From assembly GCA_013817065.1 (NCBI GenBank), contig JACDDJ010000356.1, positions 1 through 5,445 on the forward strand: a stretch of 5,445 bases of DNA, read 5' to 3'. Below the pieces are notes generated by a model. It saw only the letters and a program-made list of their open reading frames with translations. It was not told the DNA's origin and did no database searches. Both the position numbers and the translations under genes were made by a program. How positions within the stretch are numbered: the stretch's first letter is position 1; the number at the start of each line of letters is the position of its first letter. Positions 1-5,445 of this stretch are shown one piece after another. The DNA comes from Acidobacteriota bacterium (GTDB taxonomy: Bacteria > Acidobacteriota > Vicinamibacteria > Vicinamibacterales > 2-12-FULL-66-21).

Positions 1-1
1 C

Positions 2-175
2 GCGCTGCTCAAGCGGTCCAAGTGGAACGTGAAGGCTGCCATTGTCATGCAGAAGGCGAACCTCACGTTGCCCCAGGCGCTCAAGCGGCTGAAGAAGGCG
101 GACGATCTCGTGCGGGACGCCATTGATGAGGACATCGAGCCGACGCTGCGCGCGATGCTGAAGGCGCAGTCCTGA
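2..175 (+). CDS. murQ: N-acetylmuramic acid 6-phosphate etherase (MurQ-like), C-terminal fragment
   Basis: The open frame runs in from the left edge and stops at a TGA at 173-175, leaving the last 57 residues of a larger protein. The segment WNVKAAIVMQKANLTLPQ (residues 8-25), followed by ALKRLKKADDLVRDAI, matches the helical C-terminal region that follows the SIS domain in MurQ (family pattern NVK-AIVM, a hydrophobic AL-RL helix, then a -VR-AI helix). MurQ is a cytoplasmic lyase of about 300 residues that removes the D-lactyl ether from MurNAc-6-phosphate to give GlcNAc-6-phosphate in peptidoglycan recycling. The SIS domain and catalytic residues lie outside the window, so a related SIS-family regulator (GckR-like) cannot be excluded. 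The convergent kinase and deaminase genes support the amino-sugar reading. The gene ends one base before the stop codon of the opposing nagB. Confidence 0.72.
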   Translation, partial: ALLKRSKWNVKAAIVMQKANLTLPQALKRLKKADDLVRDAIDEDIEPTLRAMLKAQS

Positions 176-188
176 TTCAGGAAACGCC
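163..188. terminator. Palindrome over the two convergent stop codons, possible bidirectional terminator
   Basis: TCCTGA (170-175) and TCAGGA (177-182) form a perfect 6-bp inverted repeat around a single central T. It contains both the plus-strand TGA of murQ and the minus-strand TGA of nagB. An outer GGCG (163-166) can pair with CGCC (185-188) across a small 3/2 internal loop. Position and symmetry fit a shared termination structure for two convergent genes. No T-tract follows on either strand, so it is not a canonical intrinsic terminator. Part of the symmetry is forced by two TGA stops facing each other. Confidence 0.3.
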
Positions 189-932
189 GTCGAGTTCCTG
201 AGCTGCGGCGTTGTCGAGCATCAGCTCGGCGTCGGGATGAAGCTGCAGCAGTGAAGCCGGCAAGGTGGTGGTGATCGGTCCCCTGACCACGCGCTCCACG
301 CATCTGGCTTTCGTGTCCCCTGTGGCCAGCAGCACCGCCTTGCGCGCGTGCAGAATGGTCCCCATCCCCATGGAGAGCGCGTGCGTCGGCACGCTGTCAG
401 GGTCGCCGCCAAAGAGCGCGGCGTTGCTGCGGCGTGTTTCGGGACGAAGCGTGACCTTGTGGGTCCGCGCATCCAGCTCCTGACCGGGCTCGTTGAAGCC
501 GATGTGACCGTTGGTGCCGATCCCCAGGATCTGCAGATCGATCCCCCCCGCGGCCGCGATCGAGTCTTCGTACCGTTCGCATTCCTCGTTCAGGTCGGCG
601 GCAGCGCCATCGAGAAAGTTCGTTCGCGCGGGATCGATGTTGACGTGCTGGAAGAGAAAGCGTCCCATGAACGTCCGGTAGCTCCCGGGATGGCCTGCCG
701 GAATGCCGACGAACTCATCGAGGTTAAAGGTCGTTGCCTGGCTGAAATCCACGTCCTCATCGGCGTGCAGGCGCACGAGCTCCTCGTAGAACAGCAGCGG
801 CGTTCGTCCGGTCGGCAGACCCAGGACGACCCGCGGATTGTCGCGCAGTGCGGCGGCTACTCGCCGCGCCAGCGTCCGCGCCACATCACGTGGATTCGGA
901 AAAATCGAGACCCGAGGGGTGCGCTGCATCAC
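177..932 (-). CDS. nagB: Glucosamine-6-phosphate deaminase, NagB family
   Basis: This 251-residue cytoplasmic enzyme is predicted to convert glucosamine-6-phosphate to fructose-6-phosphate and ammonia, feeding amino sugars into glycolysis. NagB motifs occur in order: the phosphate loop GLPTGRTPL (38-46), FNLDEFVGI (69-77) with the catalytic Asp72, SYRTFM (84-89), GIGTNGHIGFNEPG (137-150) with His143 and Glu148, and PTHALSMGMGTIL (182-194), then TGDTKA with Lys208. These residues fall on E. coli NagB numbering. The E. coli Asp141 position is Asn here, as I recall for the shorter Gram-positive-type enzymes, and the E. coli Arg172 position appears to be Ala. Length is close to the short non-allosteric form (about 240-250) rather than the 266-residue allosteric E. 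coli form. The first codon is GTG at 932; an ATG follows at 929 and shares its A with the upstream kinase stop (TGATG), so translation is probably coupled and either start is possible. Galactosamine-6-phosphate isomerase is a less likely alternative. Confidence 0.93.
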   Translation of the reverse strand: MMQRTPRVSIFPNPRDVARTLARRVAAALRDNPRVVLGLPTGRTPLLFYEELVRLHADEDVDFSQATTFNLDEFVGIPAGHPGSYRTFMGRFLFQHVNIDPARTNFLDGAAADLNEECERYEDSIAAAGGIDLQILGIGTNGHIGFNEPGQELDARTHKVTLRPETRRSNAALFGGDPDSVPTHALSMGMGTILHARKAVLLATGDTKARCVERVVRGPITTTLPASLLQLHPDAELMLDNAAAQELDGVS

Positions 933-1873
933 TCCAGCCCGTAGGCCGGCACCGTCGCCTGCCCGGCAACTTCCTGCAGCGCCAGGCGGACGGCGCCAGC
1001 CGCGGGTTCCACTTCCAACAGTCGAACGGTGCTGCCGGGCGCCAGGACCGGCAATCGCCGCGATAACTCGTCCTTCAGCCAGGGCACGGCCTTGAAGATT
1101 CCGCCTGCCATGATGAACGCAAACGACTGTCCAATCAGATCCAGCCGCCGCGCCACCGACATGGCGGACGCTTCGAGTTCGTTGGCGGCGCCGCGCAGGA
1201 TCCCGACCGCCACTTCATCACCCGCGGCAAACGCCTCGTGAACACGCTGCGCCAGCGATCCAATGGCGGAGGGTTTCAGGTTGGAGTGATAGACGGCGTG
1301 GATGAGCCCCTGCGGGCGATCGACGCCGTAGTGTGCCAGTAACAACTGGGTGAGCGCGGTCGCCTGGCCGCGACGATCCTCGGCGCGGAGCACGGCCCGC
1401 AATGCTGCGCGCCCGATCCAGTAACCACTGCCCTCGTCGCCGAGGACGTAGCCCCATCCGCCGGACCGCGCCGCGACGCCCCGCGCGTTGCGTCCGTACG
1501 AAATCGACCCTGTTCCTGAAATGATGACGACGCCGGGTTGGCCCGGTGCACCGGCCTCCAGTGCGACGAGGGCATCGTTGACTACGAGGGTGCGCGCCTT
1601 ATAGCCAATGCGCTTCATGATCCCGCGCACCACCGCCGCATCGTCCGGGCGATCGACGCCTGCGATCCCGAGGCAGATTGCTGCCGGGATCACTTCGCGG
1701 TCGCCGAGCGCCTCCTCCATGACTTCATGGAGAACTTTTTCCACCTGCAGTTCGCCAACCGCCTGCAGGTTGGCACCCGTGGACCTGGCCTCGGCAACCA
1801 CGTGACCGTGCTCATCCGCCAATTGGCAGACGGTCTTGGTACCGCCGGCATCTATTCCGAGAACGTGAATCAT
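929..1873 (-). CDS. BadF/BadG/BcrA/BcrD-family amino-sugar kinase (GlcNAc, MurNAc or glucosamine kinase)
   Basis: This 314-residue cytoplasmic kinase has the ASKHA fold of the BadF/BadG family. Visible motifs are the N-terminal phosphate loop GIDAGGTKT (6-14), LGIAGVDRPDD (68-78), VVNDALVALEAG (97-108) with the likely catalytic base Asp100, the second phosphate motif IISGTGSISYG (117-127), GGWGYVLGDEGSGYWIG (138-154), and the adenosine-side AGGIF (256-260). Known relatives phosphorylate GlcNAc (NagK), glucosamine (GspK) or both MurNAc and GlcNAc (MurK); sequence alone does not separate these. The ATG at 1873 is preferred because the phosphate loop then begins at the usual distance from Met1. 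The frame stays open to a GTG at 1921, which adds 16 residues with no family resemblance. Neither start has a strong Shine-Dalgarno sequence. The stop overlaps the start of nagB, and the receptor gene ends 68 bases upstream, so the gene probably lies in a receptor-kinase-deaminase operon. Confidence 0.9.
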   Translation of the reverse strand: MIHVLGIDAGGTKTVCQLADEHGHVVAEARSTGANLQAVGELQVEKVLHEVMEEALGDREVIPAAICLGIAGVDRPDDAAVVRGIMKRIGYKARTLVVNDALVALEAGAPGQPGVVIISGTGSISYGRNARGVAARSGGWGYVLGDEGSGYWIGRAALRAVLRAEDRRGQATALTQLLLAHYGVDRPQGLIHAVYHSNLKPSAIGSLAQRVHEAFAAGDEVAVGILRGAANELEASAMSVARRLDLIGQSFAFIMAGGIFKAVPWLKDELSRRLPVLAPGSTVRLLEVEPAAGAVRLALQEVAGQATVPAYGLE

Positions 1874-1941
1874 GGATTCAGCACGCAGCACGTCGCACGC
1901 CGCATGTGAGGAGGCCGCCACATCGTGACGCCCCCGTTTTA

Positions 1942-4900
1942 CTAGTAGCGATAGCGCATCACCAACTGCACGACCCTCGGGCTGTACGACGTTGCGAGCG
2001 TATTGAGTGCACCGAACGTCGGGGAGTTGATGTCGGTGACAGGAAACCCGAACTGAACCTGGTTGAAGACGTTGAACCCCTCGATCCGGACCGACAGATC
2101 GTCACCGCTCCACGGCAGGCGGAAGATCTTCGACAGCGCGAGATCCACGTTGCGAAGGCCGTCGGCGTAAAACGCATTGCGCGGCACGAGGTCGTCGATC
2201 GTGTCGCCAAAGGTGACGCCGCGGAATGCCGCCCGGGGGAGCATCGCCTGGGCTGTCGCTCGATCATCGATCCGCGCGCCCACCACCGACGGATCGAGCA
2301 GCACGGGGCGCGATTCGAGAAAGCCGTCGAAGTCGATGTCCACGCCCGTGGCCGTCACAGTGAAGGGCGTACCGGAGATCACGCGAACCACACCCGACAA
2401 CATCCAGCCGCCGAAGGCCTGGCCGGCCACGCCGGTGTTGTTGGCGAAGAACGGCAGGCGATAGCTGCCATTGAACGTGAAGCGGTGCGGCGTGTGGAAC
2501 CGGGATTTGGCCCGGGCGTAGCGCGAATTGGGCCCCTGCTGATTCGAGTCACCGGCACCGACGAAGGTGGCCTCCGAGGTGGTGTCCTCCGAATTGCTGT
2601 AGGTGTAGGCGACCTGGAACTGCATCCCGTGAGTCAGACGCTTGTCCCAGCTGAACTCGACGCCGTCGTACCAGGATTCCGCGTCATTGCTGATCAGCAG
2701 GTTGGTCGTATACAGCGGATCGGGCCGGCGCTCGTTGGTGCGGGGCACGAGCGCGCTGATCTCGTTGTTTGCGATCGGGACGGCCACCGGGCAGGCTGCC
2801 GTGGGCGCAATATTGAAGAAACCCGTGCCGGCGCACTGCGCATCGGCCGCGACCGCGTTGATGACCTGTCCGCGCAGATCCGGAAATGTTCCGGTCGGAG
2901 CGTTATTGGGGTGGTTCACCACAGTGATGGGCCCACGCAGTGGTGACTGCGGCAGGTTGCCGAGCGCGTACTTGAGCCGCTTGTTGTTGTAGTTGCCCTG
3001 GTAGGTGACCTTCAGCGTCGAGTTCCACGGCATCAGCCGCTCCATCGACACGTTCCACTTCTGAGTCGAGGGCATCTCGAGATCCGGACTGGGCCGTGTC
3101 ACTGAAACCCGGCCGACCTGCGGCCCGGGCGTGAAGACGAAGCCGAGCGTGGGATCAGCCACGTTGAGGTTCGCCGGAAAAGTGGTCAGGGTCCGGTAGA
3201 GCGCGTTCGGTGGATTGAACCGGACGTTGGCACCACCCTGGGAAAATACCGACTGGAAAATGCGGCCGTCGTAGATGCCGTAGCCGGCATGGAAGGCGAT
3301 GCCCCCGGGGCCGCCGCTGATGGTCCGCAGAAGCCCGCTCTCCCAGTTCGGGGCGTAGGCGATGCCCACGCGTGGCTCGATGTTGTCCTTGTCAGCACCA
3401 AAGACGTAGTCGATTCGGTCTTCCTTCTCGGACGGGGCGCTCACGTACTCGTAACGCAGACCGAGATTCAAGGTCACCGCATCGCTGATCCGCCAGTCGT
3501 CCTGGGCGTAGATGTTGGCCTCGTTCATCCGGTTCTCGAGGAAGAACGGTCCGTATCCCCTCTGGAAGTTCACAACGCAGCCGTCCACCAGGGCCGCATA
3601 CGGGGATGGATAGGTCGTGCCGCCACACACCCTGTTGAAGTTCCAGAATCCACGTGAGAAGTTGTCGGCGACATCGTCGAGAGCCTGACGGCGGACGTCT
3701 GCGCCGGCCTTGAACGAGTGCTTGTCGAAGAGCTGCGCGGTCAGATTGTAGACAAACTGCTGGTCGGTCTGATCGCGGTTGATCGGGAAGTTGCCGGCGT
3801 TGCCGATGATGGCGCCAGCGCCCGGAACGGTCAACGGCGCGAAGCGGATGATCGGCGTGTCGTTGCCCTGCTTGATGTTCACGTTCGTCGAGCGGATCCC
3901 AAGGCCGTAGCGCGCCTCACCGACCAGCACGTTATTGAACATGTGCGTCCAGGTGACGCCCAGGTTCTGCTGGGTGTTGTCCTGGATCGTTTGCTCACCG
4001 ACGATCGCTTCTTCGTTCTCGCGCAGCTGGTGCGTCCACTGGTACCGGCCGGTCAGCGTCTGGCCGTCCTTCACATTCCAGTCGAGACGGCCCGAGTAGT
4101 CATAGTCGGGCCAGTTGATGCCGGCCACGCCGGTATAGATGCGGGGACCACGCGGATCGTTGGGGGTCACTGCGGGGAAGCGATCCAGCACGCTCTGAAT
4201 GAAGGCTCGGTTCTCCGGCGTGTCATTGCCGCGGGTGAGCCACGGGACGTTGAGATCAGATGGCAGGATCAGCTCGCGCGTGTAGCCGTTCTCGCCATCG
4301 AGCTTCGTCAGATCGACGTTGACGAACCCGAACAACTTGTTCTGCATGACCGGGAAGCCGGCCGTGACCCCGTACTGGGTGCGCTGCCGGTTGGGTTTGG
4401 CCGATCCTGGCGCCGCGAACCACGAGCGCGCATTCCAGTTGCTGTCCTGTCGGTAGACGTAGGCGTCGCCCTTCAGGCTGTTGGTCCCCGATTTCGTCTG
4501 CACGAGCACCACCGCACCGTCGCCACGGCCGAACTCCGACGAGTAGCCGTTCTTGAGGATCTGGAACTCCGCGATGGTCGAGAGCGCCACGCCCTGGCGA
4601 TTCTGGTTCTCGGACGAGTCGTCGTTGTTGACGCCGTTGATCTGGAAGGTCGCGCCGCGGGTACCGGTGTTGTTGAAGTTGATCGACGAGCCCGACGACG
4701 CGGTCGGATTATTCTGCCCGCCGGTCGGATTCTGCTGCAGACCGGGGAAGGTCTCGGCGAGCGACAGGAAGTTGCCGGCATTCAAGGTCGGCTTGTCCAT
4801 GATCTGTTCCGAGGTCAACGAGCTCTTGACCTCGGAGCGCGTCAGGTTGATCGGCGTCGCGTCGCCTGTGACGGTGACGGTGTCGGTCACACGCGGGTCC

Positions 4901-5229
4901 AGCGTGAAGTCGACGACGCTGGCGGCGTTGAGACCCACCTGGATGCCTTCGCGCGCCACCGTGCCAAAACTCGCCAGGGTGGCGGTCACGGTGTAGCGGC
5001 CGATCTGGATGAACGGCGCGTTATAGAGCCCGGCCTCGTTGGTGACCACCGTGCGCTCCCCGCCGGTGTCCATGTTCTTGATCACCACCGTCACGCCGGG
5101 AAGCACGCCGCCGCTGGTGTCGCTGACGGTGCCCTGGATAGTACCCGTAACGGTTTGCGCTGCGGCACTCCCGCCGAGCATCACCAGCAATGCGACACAA
5201 CTCACGAACCGCCATATGAACTTCGCCAT
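1942..5229 (-). CDS. TonB-dependent receptor, Oar-like, with N-terminal carboxypeptidase-regulatory-like domain
   Basis: This 1095-residue outer-membrane protein is predicted to import a large substrate with energy from TonB-ExbBD. Residues 1-24 form a signal peptide: Lys3/Arg7, a hydrophobic core around CVALLVMLGG, and an SAAA|Q cleavage site. A CarboxypepD_reg-like beta-sandwich follows (about 27-110; TGTIQGTVSDTSGGVLPGV, then GLYNAPFIQIGRYTVTA). A TonB-box-like TDTVTVTG (115-122) leads into the plug (about 125-250), which contains FQINGVNNDD and IAEFQILKNGYSSEFGRGDG before VQTKSGTN. The rest is beta-barrel, rich in alternating aromatic strands, ending in VMRYRY with a terminal aromatic residue as usual for barrel proteins. 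Length is normal for the Acidobacteriota Oar-like class. The mature protein has four cysteines in two close pairs (535/551 and 799/813). The ATG at 5229 is chosen because the signal peptide starts there and AAAGGA precedes it. It ends in tandem stops TAG-TAA. The substrate is not readable from sequence; the downstream genes suggest amino-sugar oligomers or muropeptides. Confidence 0.93.
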   Translation of the reverse strand: MAKFIWRFVSCVALLVMLGGSAAAQTVTGTIQGTVSDTSGGVLPGVTVVIKNMDTGGERTVVTNEAGLYNAPFIQIGRYTVTATLASFGTVAREGIQVGLNAASVVDFTLDPRVTDTVTVTGDATPINLTRSEVKSSLTSEQIMDKPTLNAGNFLSLAETFPGLQQNPTGGQNNPTASSGSSINFNNTGTRGATFQINGVNNDDSSENQNRQGVALSTIAEFQILKNGYSSEFGRGDGAVVLVQTKSGTNSLKGDAYVYRQDSNWNARSWFAAPGSAKPNRQRTQYGVTAGFPVMQNKLFGFVNVDLTKLDGENGYTRELILPSDLNVPWLTRGNDTPENRAFIQSVLDRFPAVTPNDPRGPRIYTGVAGINWPDYDYSGRLDWNVKDGQTLTGRYQWTHQLRENEEAIVGEQTIQDNTQQNLGVTWTHMFNNVLVGEARYGLGIRSTNVNIKQGNDTPIIRFAPLTVPGAGAIIGNAGNFPINRDQTDQQFVYNLTAQLFDKHSFKAGADVRRQALDDVADNFSRGFWNFNRVCGGTTYPSPYAALVDGCVVNFQRGYGPFFLENRMNEANIYAQDDWRISDAVTLNLGLRYEYVSAPSEKEDRIDYVFGADKDNIEPRVGIAYAPNWESGLLRTISGGPGGIAFHAGYGIYDGRIFQSVFSQGGANVRFNPPNALYRTLTTFPANLNVADPTLGFVFTPGPQVGRVSVTRPSPDLEMPSTQKWNVSMERLMPWNSTLKVTYQGNYNNKRLKYALGNLPQSPLRGPITVVNHPNNAPTGTFPDLRGQVINAVAADAQCAGTGFFNIAPTAACPVAVPIANNEISALVPRTNERRPDPLYTTNLLISNDAESWYDGVEFSWDKRLTHGMQFQVAYTYSNSEDTTSEATFVGAGDSNQQGPNSRYARAKSRFHTPHRFTFNGSYRLPFFANNTGVAGQAFGGWMLSGVVRVISGTPFTVTATGVDIDFDGFLESRPVLLDPSVVGARIDDRATAQAMLPRAAFRGVTFGDTIDDLVPRNAFYADGLRNVDLALSKIFRLPWSGDDLSVRIEGFNVFNQVQFGFPVTDINSPTFGALNTLATSYSPRVVQLVMRYRY

Positions 5230-5236
5230 TAACGCC

Positions 5237-5243
5237 GTCCTTT
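5237..5243 (-). promoter_or_regulatory. Ribosome binding site of the TonB-dependent receptor
   Basis: On the minus strand AAAGGAC sits before the ATG at 5229, with 8 bases between AGGA and the start codon. It decides the start in favour of the signal-peptide Met and against the upstream in-frame TTG at 5316. Confidence 0.7.
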
Positions 5244-5264
5244 GTCCTGTGTGGATCGACCGAC

Positions 5265-5284
5265 CGCTTACGTAATGTAATGCG
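5265..5284. promoter_or_regulatory. Imperfect dyad at the predicted transcription start, candidate operator
   Basis: CGC-TTAC (5265-5271) is mirrored by GTAA-T-GCG (5277-5284), with one extra base in the right arm. Inside it lies the perfect 8-bp palindrome TTACGTAA (5268-5275) and a tandem GTAATGTAAT. Its position, about -4 to +16 of the predicted receptor start site, would suit a repressor. No regulator gene is visible nearby and the motif does not match an operator I can name. Confidence 0.25.
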
Positions 5285-5287
5285 GGC

Positions 5288-5316
5288 ATTCTGGACGTCT
5301 GCCGTTTCCAAGTCAA
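5288..5316 (-). promoter_or_regulatory. Sigma-70-type promoter for the receptor-kinase-deaminase operon
   Basis: On the minus strand a -35 TTGACT (5316-5311, five of six consensus bases) is followed by a 17-base spacer and a -10 CAGAAT (5293-5288, four of six). The predicted start is near 5281, giving a 5' leader of about 52 bases with the ribosome binding site near its end. It is the best promoter match I saw upstream of the receptor gene, and no other promoter of similar quality was seen before the kinase. Confidence 0.55.
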
Positions 5317-5340
5317 CCCGGCGTATCAAGCCGTGCTAAC

Positions 5341-5391
5341 TGTTACCGAGTGATCCATCATCGCGCCCAAAATCGGGTTACCCATGAAAGG
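5341..5391 (+). mobile_element. Possible insertion-sequence end with repeated GTTACC motifs
   Basis: TGTTACCGAGTG (5341-5352) and GGTTACCCATGA (5376-5387) share GTTACC with similar flanks, 35 bases apart, directly before a plus-strand start codon. I recall a similar repeated GTTACC/ATG arrangement at the ends of some insertion sequences with an integrase-type transposase, but this is memory, not a match. The other end of the element lies outside the window, so terminal inverted repeats and a target-site duplication cannot be checked. Ordinary upstream DNA of a host gene is an equally simple explanation. Confidence 0.22.
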
Positions 5392-5404
5392 ACGGATTCA
5401 TGGG
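5381..5404 (+). repeat. 8-bp perfect inverted repeat enclosing a ribosome binding site and start codon
   Basis: CCCATGAA (5381-5388) and TTCATGGG (5397-5404) are exact reverse complements separated by eight bases, AGGACGGA. In mRNA the loop would carry most of the AAAGGA ribosome binding site, and the 3' arm would contain the ATG at 5400. Two smaller palindromes share its arms: GGGT-T-ACCC (5375-5383) and GGGAG-C-CTCCC (5402-5412), so alternative pairings are possible. The repeat itself is certain; a regulatory role is inference. Confidence 0.5.
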
Positions 5405-5445
5405 AGCCTCCCGAGTGGGACCACAAGCGACGCGCGAGTATTTGG
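5400..5445 (+). CDS. Start of an unidentified gene, cut by the window edge (possibly a transposase)
   Basis: Only 15 codons are present: MGASRVGPQATREYL. AAAGGA (5387-5392) lies seven bases upstream of the ATG at 5400, a good ribosome binding site. The peptide loosely recalls the N-terminus of integrase-type transposases, where a short basic lead precedes a REYL-type helix, and the GTTACC repeats just upstream fit that idea. The sample is too short to assign a family. The other upstream ATG, at 5384 in another frame, has no comparable ribosome binding site. The gene is divergent from the receptor, so a host gene such as a regulator of the operon remains possible, although no helix-turn-helix start typical of LacI or GntR proteins is seen. 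Confidence 0.35.
   Translation, partial: MGASRVGPQATREYL

Noticed and set aside
348..944. Plus-strand open frame of 198 codons opposite nagB
   Set aside because: It lies entirely over a nagB gene with intact motifs, and has no family resemblance of its own.
1874..1941. Terminator or separate promoter between receptor and kinase
   Set aside because: I saw only short CGTGC repeats, with no stable hairpin followed by T residues and no convincing -35/-10 pair.
1906..2946. Plus-strand open frame of 346 codons antisense to the receptor C-terminus
   Set aside because: Low-complexity, Arg/Glu/His-rich translation with no recognisable family, fully overlapped by the conserved barrel C-terminus.
3718..5232. 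Plus-strand open frame of 504 codons antisense to the receptor
   Set aside because: It mirrors the receptor gene in GC-rich DNA. Its translation is Arg/Val/Asp-rich with no domain order, while the minus strand shows a full signal peptide, plug and barrel.
5230..5287. Riboswitch in the receptor leader
   Set aside because: The predicted leader is only about 52 bases and shows no glmS-like or other recognisable aptamer features.
5230..5316. N-terminal extension of the receptor to a TTG at 5316
   Set aside because: The extra 29 residues precede a complete signal peptide, the TTG coincides with a predicted -35 box, and the good ribosome binding site belongs to the ATG at 5229.
5384..5445. Alternative plus-strand start at the ATG at 5384 (MKGRIHGSLPSG...)
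   Set aside because: It has no ribosome binding site at a useful distance, and the frame starting at 5400 has AAAGGA seven bases upstream.

Overview
The window is GC-rich bacterial DNA. It most likely comes from an Acidobacteriota-type organism (Vicinamibacteria-like), though Gemmatimonadota or another Gram-negative with many Oar-type receptors is possible. The main clue is a 1095-residue outer-membrane receptor with an N-terminal carboxypeptidase-regulatory-like domain, a class greatly expanded in Acidobacteriota. This taxonomic call is an inference from protein style, not a database match.

Layout, left to right. The 3' end of a plus-strand gene (2-175) encodes the C-terminus of a MurQ-like N-acetylmuramic acid 6-phosphate etherase. 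It meets a minus-strand cluster tail to tail, with one base between the two stop codons and a small palindrome over both stops. Reading the minus strand from right to left, the cluster is: a promoter (5288-5316), a TonB-dependent Oar-like receptor (5229-1942), a BadF/BadG-type amino-sugar kinase (1873-929) and a NagB-type glucosamine-6-phosphate deaminase (932-177). Kinase and deaminase overlap at the stop/start, and the receptor lies only 68 bases upstream of the preferred kinase start with no clear terminator. The three therefore look like one transcription unit.

Together the genes suggest scavenging or recycling of amino sugars from peptidoglycan or chitin. The receptor would import an oligosaccharide or muropeptide. 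The kinase would phosphorylate GlcNAc, MurNAc or GlcN. MurQ would turn MurNAc-6-P into GlcNAc-6-P, and NagB would turn GlcN-6-P into fructose-6-P and ammonia. The step joining MurQ to NagB, GlcNAc-6-P deacetylase (NagA), is not in the window.

The right edge (about 5317-5445) holds the receptor's upstream region and the first 15 codons of a plus-strand gene with a good ribosome binding site. That gene sits in a patch of inverted repeats, one of which would place the ribosome binding site in a hairpin loop and the start codon in its stem. Repeated GTTACC motifs and the start of the peptide loosely recall the end of an insertion sequence, but too little is present to be sure. I found no tRNA, rRNA, CRISPR array or recognisable riboswitch. 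No clearly undescribed system is visible; the most interesting points are the operon linkage of an Oar-type receptor to amino-sugar catabolism and the structured start region at the right edge.
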